NCBI GenBank assembly: GCA_019242065.1
Contig: JAFAWJ010000667.1
Location: forward strand, 1-5,552
Length of the DNA stretch: 5,552 nt
Direction of reading: 5' to 3'
DNA from: Chloroflexota bacterium
GTDB taxonomy: Bacteria > Chloroflexota > UBA6077 > CF-72
The translations under genes were made by a program, and so were the position numbers. The notes beneath the pieces were generated by a model. That model was given only the letters and a program-made list of their open reading frames with translations. It made no database searches and was not told where the DNA came from. This document shows positions 1-4,511 of the stretch, in pieces. Numbering within the stretch: position 1 is the first letter of the stretch; every line of letters starts with the position of its first letter.

Positions 1-273
1 CCCGTGCTCGGCGTCGGCGGACGAGAGTACGCCGCACCGCTGAGTCGGCAAGCGATCGAGCACGCTCTGCGCGAGGCTGCGGCAGCACAGATCGGTGCCG
101 ACGCACTGCATACCTCGAGCGGGTCGACGGGCTCAACGCGCACAGAAGCCGACCGCCACCATTCCGACGGCGTCCCAGGACGTCCATCCGCATCGCAAGC
201 CGATACCACCGAGACTGCCGGCGGAGGCGGATTGAAGCGCTTTCTTCCCTGGAGTCACGCGCGTGGGCGATAA
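1..273 (+). CDS. C-terminal end of an unrecognised protein (5' truncated by window)
   Basis: A frame open from the first base to a TAA at 271-273 gives about 90 residues. The first 37 or so look folded and helical (a stretch rich in Ala, Glu and Arg around REYAAPLSRQAIEHALREAA). They are followed by about 40 residues of Ser/Thr/Gly/Asp/His-rich low complexity, probably a flexible linker, and a short basic, aromatic end (LKRFLPWSHARGR). A GTG at position 4 is in frame, but the frame is open to the window edge, so I treat this as the tail of a longer gene. Third codon positions are mostly G or C in the first part, as in the neighbours. It overlaps the next gene by 11 nt in the same direction, which suggests one transcript. 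I do not recognise a family and assign no function. It could also be a non-coding open frame. Confidence 0.45.
   Translation, partial: PVLGVGGREYAAPLSRQAIEHALREAAAAQIGADALHTSSGSTGSTRTEADRHHSDGVPGRPSASQADTTETAGGGGLKRFLPWSHARGR
251..254 (+). promoter_or_regulatory. Shine-Dalgarno GGAG for the DUF2085 gene
   Basis: GGAG lies 8 nt before the GTG at 263, inside the last codons of the upstream frame. It is the only well-placed Shine-Dalgarno among the real genes of this window, and it decides in favour of the GTG at 263 over a later in-frame GTG at 386. Confidence 0.6.
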
Positions 274-1063
274 CGGCGCAGGTGAGGCCACGGCGCCGAT
301 TGCCTCGGAATCCTGGCGCAGCGCAGGCGGTCGGCCCGCCGGTCGCTTGCAACTCGCCCAACTCACGCGCTCGCTCATCGAGCCGGTGAGCAGCGAACCT
401 GACTGTGCGGCGCCGGCCCAACCGACGCTCGCCAGTCGGTCCCCTTTTCGTCACTGGCTGGCCACCGTCAACATTGCGCTGGCCGTCTTTATCGCAGGCG
501 CGCTGGCCGCCCCCATCCTGGCCGCGCTGGGCTGGCGCTCCGCCTCGGACCCTCTGTACGCGGCTTACCACTTCGCCTGCCATCAGTGGGCCTTCCGCAG
601 CTTTTTCCTGTTCGCCCCTAATCAACTGCCGCTCACGGTCTACTCCCAGCAACAGCTGGCCAATCTTGGGACGGAGCCGTTCAGCTTCATCGGTAGCGCT
701 GACCTGGGCTGGAAGATGGCGTTCTGCGAACGCGACCTGGCCATCTACCTTGCGCTGCTGGCGGTTGGGCTCTACTACGCCCGGCGTCGAGACATGCGCC
801 CGGCCAGCTTCCTCGTCTACGGCATTCTGATCCTGCCCATGGCACTCGACGGCTTTACCCAGCTCTTTGGCTGGCGCGAGAGCACCTGGCAGCTCCGAGT
901 CGTCACGGGTCTGCTCTTTGGCCTTGCCAGCGGCTGGCTCGTGCTCCCACGGCTGGACGATGCCCTTGGCCTGCGAGTCATCGCCAGGCACTATTCTTCG
1001 GACGCGTCATGCGAACCAGTCCCACTGCCGGAACCCAAGCCACAGCTGTCGCCCCGCGCGTGA
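263..1063 (+). CDS. DUF2085 family integral membrane protein
   Basis: The 266-residue product has a polar, Ala/Pro-rich N-terminal stretch (residues 1-60) and about four membrane segments (near 66-90, 159-175, 182-197 and 212-228). It ends in a Pro-rich tail. It carries the hallmarks of the DUF2085 family: a Cys-His-Gln followed by RSFFLF (residues 106-117); a CERDLAIY segment (155-162) in place of the usual Cys-x-Arg-Cys near the next helix; and a DGFTQLFGWRESTWQLR stretch leading into TGLLFG (196-220). The family's function is not established; members are predicted inner-membrane proteins with conserved Cys and His, so a redox or metal role is possible but unproven. The GTG start is backed by GGAG 8 nt upstream. 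The gene overlaps its upstream neighbour by 11 nt and the following Lit-like gene at its stop, so the three are probably co-transcribed. The long polar N-terminus is unusual; GTG at 386 would give a 225-residue form. Confidence 0.85.
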   Translation: MGDNGAGEATAPIASESWRSAGGRPAGRLQLAQLTRSLIEPVSSEPDCAAPAQPTLASRSPFRHWLATVNIALAVFIAGALAAPILAALGWRSASDPLYAAYHFACHQWAFRSFFLFAPNQLPLTVYSQQQLANLGTEPFSFIGSADLGWKMAFCERDLAIYLALLAVGLYYARRRDMRPASFLVYGILILPMALDGFTQLFGWRESTWQLRVVTGLLFGLASGWLVLPRLDDALGLRVIARHYSSDASCEPVPLPEPKPQLSPRA

Positions 1064-1776
1064 ACGCCGGGCCGGACCTGCTCGATTGGGTCCGGGGCGT
1101 GGTGAGCGTCGCCTTCATCCTGCTGCTGCCGCTGCTGATCATCGGCACCAGCCTGCGCGGGCTGGTCACCGATCGTGACTTCATCCTTGGCGGCTTTCGC
1201 GATTACGACGTGGCCGCGACGACCGGACTCGACGACCCGCAGCTCCAACGCATCGCGGACGCGTTCGTTGCATACTTCCAAGCTCCGCCCGGGCAGATCC
1301 AGATGCAGGTCACTGCCTTCGGTCAAGCACGCTTGCTCTTCAACGACCGCGAAGTCGCGCACATGGAAGACGTTCAGGCGCTCATTCAGTTTTTCCTGCG
1401 CATGCAGTTGGTCGCGGCGGCTGTGGTCGTCGTGCGGCTCCTGGTGGCGGTGGTCCTGGACCGCGGCGTGGTGAACCTGGGCCGTGACATGCTGCTCAGC
1501 ACACTGCTGATGGTCGGGCTGATCGTGCTCGTCGCCGTGGCGTCAGCGATCGACTTCGACGCGCTGTGGACGCGGTTTCATCAAATCGCGTTCCGCAACG
1601 ATCTGTGGCTCCTCGATCCGACGCGCGACTATCTGATCATGCTCTTTCCAGAGCCATTCTGGTACGCGGCGACCATCCGCATGGCAACCAGCGTGGCGGT
1701 GCAGACGTTGCTGGTGGCGGTGGTCGGTACTGGTCTGTTCTTGAGTCCACGGGTGCTCGGCAATCGGGGTAGCTGA
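1060..1776 (+). CDS. DUF1461/TIGR01906 membrane protein, Lit-like (lipoprotein intramolecular transacylase family)
   Basis: The 238-residue product has four predicted membrane helices (about 12-30, 108-132, 144-164 and 204-229) and two large loops. The first loop ends in FNDREVAHMEDV (94-105, His101). The second carries FHQIAFRNDLWLLDP and then LFPEPFW (173-201, His174). This architecture and these two motifs are those of DUF1461/TIGR01906. The characterised members are the Lit enzymes of Gram-positive bacteria, which move an acyl chain from the diacylglyceryl group to the N-terminal Cys of lipoproteins at the outer membrane face. The two loop histidines are the residues implicated in catalysis there, and both are present. 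The acyltransferase role is inferred by family; many members are untested. I chose GTG 1060 because it overlaps the DUF2085 stop as GTGA, suggesting coupled translation. The ATG at 1009 would add 17 residues of low-complexity N-terminus. Neither start has a Shine-Dalgarno. TGA ends the gene at 1774-1776. Confidence 0.82.
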   Translation: MNAGPDLLDWVRGVVSVAFILLLPLLIIGTSLRGLVTDRDFILGGFRDYDVAATTGLDDPQLQRIADAFVAYFQAPPGQIQMQVTAFGQARLLFNDREVAHMEDVQALIQFFLRMQLVAAAVVVVRLLVAVVLDRGVVNLGRDMLLSTLLMVGLIVLVAVASAIDFDALWTRFHQIAFRNDLWLLDPTRDYLIMLFPEPFWYAATIRMATSVAVQTLLVAVVGTGLFLSPRVLGNRGS

Positions 1777-1972
1777 CGGACTATTTTTCTCAACCAGCCT
1801 GAGTCCGATCACGAGGCGCGCTAGGCGCATCCGACAAATATTCCCACGTGGCTGGTGATCGTCGAACGGGTCCACGGGCATTGTTTGGCGAAAGTCATGG
1901 GAGTCCGGGCGGTCCGCCGCGGATTGGTCATTAGCAGCCACTGGCCGCACCGGCAGGAGCAGCGGAACTCGA
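1777..1972. other. Convergent intergenic gap
   Basis: The Lit-like gene (plus) and the CPBP protease gene (minus) end facing each other across 196 nt. A run of five T follows 7 nt after the Lit-like stop. Upstream of it AGTCC (1744-1748) could pair with GGACT (1778-1782), but the loop is about 29 nt, so this is a poor terminator. A perfect GGCGG-T-CCGCC inverted repeat sits at 1908-1918 without a T-tract. I see no coding frame with family resemblance and no RNA gene. Transcription termination presumably occurs here, but I cannot point to the site. Confidence 0.4.
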
Positions 1973-2794
1973 TCAGCGCACGCCGAACGCGTAGAACAGA
2001 ATCAGTCCCGTGGCATTGTTGATCGCGTGCGCCAGCATGCCGGGGTACAGGCTGCCCGTGTGCTGGTACAGCCACGCAAGCAGCAACGCCAGCATGAAGA
2101 TCCCCACACTCAGCCCGGCCATCTGGTTCAGATTCATCCGGTTCGGCTCCAGGTGCAGAATTGTGAACAGCACGCTCGAGACCAGGTACGCCAACCACAC
2201 CGGCTGCCGCCTGCGATACACCCCGAACAGAAAGCCGCGGAAGAACAACTCCTCGAAAAATGGCGCGACGACGGCAGCGGCCACGAGCAGGACCACAAAC
2301 GCGACCGGACCCTCATTGAGAACGAAATCGAACTCTTCGAGCTGATTCGGCCGCAGGCCAACCTGCGTCAGCAGCGTGCCCACGATGTCGATCACCACCA
2401 GTCCGCCCAGGCCGGCCGCGATACCCATGCGCAGCGTGTACTCCAGCGGCAACGGCTTGAGCCCAAGATCGGTCCAGGTCAGGACACCCGGCCAGATCAG
2501 CCGACCGTAGACAAAGATGAGCATGGGCAGATCGGTCGCCAGTGCAGCGATGACAAACGTGCCCACCGTGAGACCCTGCTCGATCTTCAAGGCTCCACTC
2601 AGTGTGAGCGGAATGGTGATCAACCCGTTCATAACGATCACGCTGAGCCACGCGCCCAACTCCAGTCGATGTGAACCAACCAGACGCGCGGCGGCTTCTC
2701 GACCCTGGAACGCGGGCACAAAGACCCACACGGTTATCAACAAACCGATGATCACGACCAACGCCGCGAGGCCGATCGCAACTGGTGTTGTCAC
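1973..2794 (-). CDS. CPBP family intramembrane metalloprotease (Abi/CAAX-protease-like)
   Basis: The 273-residue product has about eight hydrophobic segments. It contains all three motifs of the CPBP (PF02517) family in order: EE-x3-R (Glu181, Glu182, Arg186 in FFEELFFRG), Phe-x3-His (Phe210, His214 in LFTILHLEP) and His-x3-Asn (His256, Asn260 in AHAINNATG). These residues form the presumed metal-binding active site in the membrane, so the enzyme looks intact. Family members include the CAAX prenyl protease Rce1 and bacterial proteins linked to bacteriocin immunity, signalling or sorting; the substrate here cannot be read from the sequence. The first membrane helix begins within a few residues of the GTG start at 2794, which fits the family. 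No convincing Shine-Dalgarno precedes it. It lies 33 nt after dcd on the same strand, so it is probably the third gene of the nrdR-dcd operon. It is a conserved-family protein with no evident tie to nucleotide metabolism. Confidence 0.92.
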   Translation of the reverse strand: MTTPVAIGLAALVVIIGLLITVWVFVPAFQGREAAARLVGSHRLELGAWLSVIVMNGLITIPLTLSGALKIEQGLTVGTFVIAALATDLPMLIFVYGRLIWPGVLTWTDLGLKPLPLEYTLRMGIAAGLGGLVVIDIVGTLLTQVGLRPNQLEEFDFVLNEGPVAFVVLLVAAAVVAPFFEELFFRGFLFGVYRRRQPVWLAYLVSSVLFTILHLEPNRMNLNQMAGLSVGIFMLALLLAWLYQHTGSLYPGMLAHAINNATGLILFYAFGVR

Positions 2795-2827
2795 GTTGCT
2801 GCTGCTTGATCCCGACTGCCGCGACTC

Positions 2828-3403
2828 TCAGCCGTGCTGCTGTTGGAGAAAGTCCAGGTACAGGCGGCTGGCGGTCGGCACATTCTGGCCGCTGTACTTG
2901 CTGCCGCGCGCAGCCCCATACGGACGCTCAGCGGGTGTGGTCATCGCCGAGAACGACAGCTGACCGATGCGCATGCCGGCATAGAGCGCAATTGGAAGGT
3001 TAGCCAGGTTGCTGATTTCGAGCGTGACATGGCCCTCAAATGCGGGGTCGATGAACCCCGCCGTGCTGTGGATGACCACACCCAGTCGACCCAGAGAACT
3101 GCGGCCTTCCAGTCGGGCAACCAGGTCGTCCGGCATGCGCACACGCTCGACGGTGCTGCCAAGCACGAACTCGTGGGGATGCAGGAACATCGGCTCGTCG
3201 GGGCCGACCTCGATCATCTCCATCAAATCCTCAGCGGGCTGCTTGACGTCGATATAGGCCCGCTTCGTATTCCGAAAGATGAGAAATTTGTGATCGAGGC
3301 GCACGTCGATGCTCGACGGTTGCACCAACCTGGGATCGAAAGGATCGATTTCGAGTCGGCCGCTGGCGATGGCTTCGTTGATGGACTTGTCGGACAGAAT
3401 CAC
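2828..3403 (-). CDS. dcd: dCTP deaminase, probably bifunctional dCTP deaminase/dUTPase
   Basis: The 191-residue cytosolic enzyme belongs to the trimeric dUTPase/Dcd superfamily and has the family's usual length. It starts MILSDKSINEAI, typical of Dcd. The active-site stretch EGRSSLGRLG (99-108) is followed by HSTAGFIDP (112-120) and LEISN (128-132), with Glu129 in the place of the catalytic glutamate. The nucleotide-binding C-terminal end is also present (PYG at 161-163, GSKYSGQ at 167-173). HSTAGFIDP and the following NLANLPIALYAGMRIGQL resemble the mycobacterial bifunctional enzyme rather than the E. coli monofunctional one, whose equivalent reads roughly HVTAHRIDP. The likely reaction is therefore dCTP to dUMP plus ammonia and pyrophosphate, feeding thymidylate synthesis without free dUTP. 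The GTG start at 3403 overlaps the nrdR stop as GTGA, pointing to translational coupling. The frame stays open further upstream (to 3706), but that part is an antisense-like shadow of the nrdR tail. Confidence 0.95.
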   Translation of the reverse strand: MILSDKSINEAIASGRLEIDPFDPRLVQPSSIDVRLDHKFLIFRNTKRAYIDVKQPAEDLMEMIEVGPDEPMFLHPHEFVLGSTVERVRMPDDLVARLEGRSSLGRLGVVIHSTAGFIDPAFEGHVTLEISNLANLPIALYAGMRIGQLSFSAMTTPAERPYGAARGSKYSGQNVPTASRLYLDFLQQQHG

Positions 3404-4230
3404 CGCATGCCCGCCGCGCCTGGCGGTATGTTGGTGGTTGCTGACGGGTCTGGCGGCTGAGCGGTGTTGTTGTTCGTGCGCCGGGCCGCGCCTCTGGATC
3501 CCGCAACTGACGGGTCTTTTCCAGCTGCCTGCTCCTGCGCTGCGCGCTGCCCGGATGCGGCGCCGGATGCCCCGGACACCGAGTGGCTCCGCCGGCCGCT
3601 GCTGCTCGAGGAGCCGGCGGAGGTGCGAGCTGAGCCTGAGCCCGATCTCGGAGCAAGCATCGCCGCTGACGCTGCAGTGCCAGACGGAGCCGCTTCGGGG
3701 ACCCATGCGTTGAGCGCGGAATCACGCGCGGTCGCCATGACCCCTGGTGATGGGGTGCCCGCCGAGCCGTTGAGGCTGGCGCGCTCGATCAGGCGACGTA
3801 CCTCGTCCTCAAACGACGAAATATCCGCGAACGCGCGGTACACCGACGCAAAGCGGATATAGGCCACCTGGTCGAGCTGGCGAAGCTTCTCCATCACCAG
3901 GTCACCGACCACGGAGCTCGGCACTTCAGTCGTGTCTCGACTGCGCAGCTCGGCTTCGATCTGCTCGACCGTGCGCTCGATGGTCTCGGCGCTGATCGGT
4001 CGCTTGGTGCAGGCCACCTGCAGACTGCGGCGCAGCTTGTCGGGGTTCCACTCCTGGCGGCGGTGATCGCTCTTGACGACCATCAGGGTCGCCGTGTCGG
4101 GGCGTTCGTAGGTCGTGAAGCGGTGCAGGCACGTGCCGCATTGCCGACGCCGACGTGTGGTCGAGGCGTCGGCGGAGTCGCGTTTGTCGAGAACGCGCGT
4201 ATCAGGGGATCGGCACACGGGGCACCGCAT
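3400..4230 (-). CDS. nrdR: NrdR transcriptional repressor of ribonucleotide reductase genes, with long C-terminal tail
   Basis: The 276-residue product starts MRCPVCRSPDTRVLDKR. It has the NrdR zinc ribbon (Cys3, Cys6, Cys31, Cys34) with a basic patch TTRRRRQ, then RFTTYER. An ATP-cone domain follows from about 49 to 139 (VVKSDHRRQEWNPDKLRRSL near its start, VAYIRFASVYRAF near its end). NrdR senses ATP/dATP through the cone and represses ribonucleotide reductase genes by binding NrdR boxes. The core ends near residue 155, the usual total length. The remaining 120 or so residues are Ser/Ala/Gly/Pro-rich, predicted disordered, and unlike any NrdR domain I know. ATG 4230 was chosen because it begins the zinc ribbon exactly; the open frame to 4350 adds nothing family-like. 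No Shine-Dalgarno precedes it; see the -10 candidate at 4237-4242. Its stop overlaps the dcd start, so repressor and dCTP deaminase are made from one message. Confidence 0.94.
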   Translation of the reverse strand: MRCPVCRSPDTRVLDKRDSADASTTRRRRQCGTCLHRFTTYERPDTATLMVVKSDHRRQEWNPDKLRRSLQVACTKRPISAETIERTVEQIEAELRSRDTTEVPSSVVGDLVMEKLRQLDQVAYIRFASVYRAFADISSFEDEVRRLIERASLNGSAGTPSPGVMATARDSALNAWVPEAAPSGTAASAAMLAPRSGSGSARTSAGSSSSSGRRSHSVSGASGAASGQRAAQEQAAGKDPSVAGSRGAARRTNNNTAQPPDPSATTNIPPGAAGMR

Positions 4231-4236
4231 GGCGCA

Positions 4237-4242
4237 ATCATA
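4237..4242 (-). promoter_or_regulatory. Candidate -10 box of nrdR (TATGAT)
   Basis: Read on the minus strand, TATGAT differs from the TATAAT consensus at one position. It ends 6 nt before the A of the nrdR ATG, so the expected transcription start falls on or next to the start codon. With no Shine-Dalgarno in front of nrdR, this fits a leaderless message. No convincing -35 element lies about 17 nt upstream (the hexamer there reads CGCTTC). Confidence 0.35.
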
Positions 4243-4255
4243 GCCGCCAGGCGGC
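4243..4255. repeat. Perfect 13-nt palindrome GCCGCC-A-GGCGGC
   Basis: Six-base arms flank a single A. It lies immediately upstream of the nrdR -10 candidate, in the spacer between -10 and -35, a usual place for an operator. It could equally be a chance product of the GC-rich, GGC-repeating sequence (the next bases continue ggcgg). With a one-base loop it would not form a stable RNA hairpin. Confidence 0.3.
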
Positions 4256-4490
4256 GGCGGAAGCGCGAGTGATGCCTCTGACGACCTGGCTGCCCGCGGC
4301 CGAGCGGCCCACGTGAACCCGAGGAGAGCGACATGTCCGGCCAAGATCACGCGGACACGGTGGTGACGACACAGCCCTGCAGCTGCGGACTCAAAAGGGG
4401 TGGCACGGGGCCGATCGCGATCCAGGCAGCCAGTGCAGGCGAGACGCAGACGATCAAACGTGCCAATCGGGCGAGAGGCATCGACGCGCC

Positions 4491-4496
4491 TACAAT
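4491..4496 (+). promoter_or_regulatory. Candidate -10 box of rnj (TACAAT)
   Basis: TACAAT matches the -10 consensus at five of six positions and ends 15 nt before the RNase J ATG, predicting a 5' leader of roughly 5-10 nt. That is too short for a normal Shine-Dalgarno, and none is present. No good -35 is visible. It is supported only by similarity and by its parallel with the nrdR arrangement. Confidence 0.3.
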
Positions 4497-4511
4497 CTGC
4501 TGTACACGCAC

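Larger units (their letters stand above)
4231..4511. promoter_or_regulatory. Divergent control region between nrdR and rnj
   Basis: This 281-nt stretch lies between the starts of the minus-strand nrdR and the plus-strand RNase J gene, so it must hold promoters for both. It contains -10-like boxes near each start and a GC palindrome next to nrdR. It also contains GAGGAG at 4321-4326, six bases before an ATG at 4333 that opens an 85-codon frame running into rnj. I find no clear NrdR box (an A/T-rich palindrome of the ACAC...GTGT type), so autoregulation is not supported by what I can see. No tRNA or riboswitch was recognised. Confidence 0.5.

Noticed and set aside
1440..1726. Repeated CTGGTGGCGGTGGTC in the Lit-like gene
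   Set aside because: Both copies encode Leu-Val-Ala-Val-Val in membrane helices, so this is shared composition rather than a DNA repeat element.
1744..1788. Possible terminator at the end of the Lit-like gene (AGTCC...GGACT then ATTTTT)
   Set aside because: The stem is only five pairs with a loop of about 29 nt, so it is too weak to call.
1908..1918. GGCGG-T-CCGCC inverted repeat in the convergent gap
   Set aside because: The one-base loop is not a stable hairpin, there is no T-tract on either side, and it could be chance in GC-rich DNA.
2027..2674. 215-residue plus-strand open frame opposite the CPBP gene
   Set aside because: It is very rich in Gln, Arg and His, as expected from the reverse complement of hydrophobic codons. 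The opposite strand carries all three CPBP motifs.
3404..3706. N-terminal extension of the Dcd frame (100 extra residues)
   Set aside because: Dcd starts precisely at GTG 3403 with its family N-terminus and normal length. The extension overlaps the NrdR tail in another frame and looks random.
3464..3862. Plus-strand open frame over the NrdR tail
   Set aside because: It runs into the antisense of the conserved ATP-cone and has no recognisable domain. The minus-strand tail joins directly to a real NrdR core.
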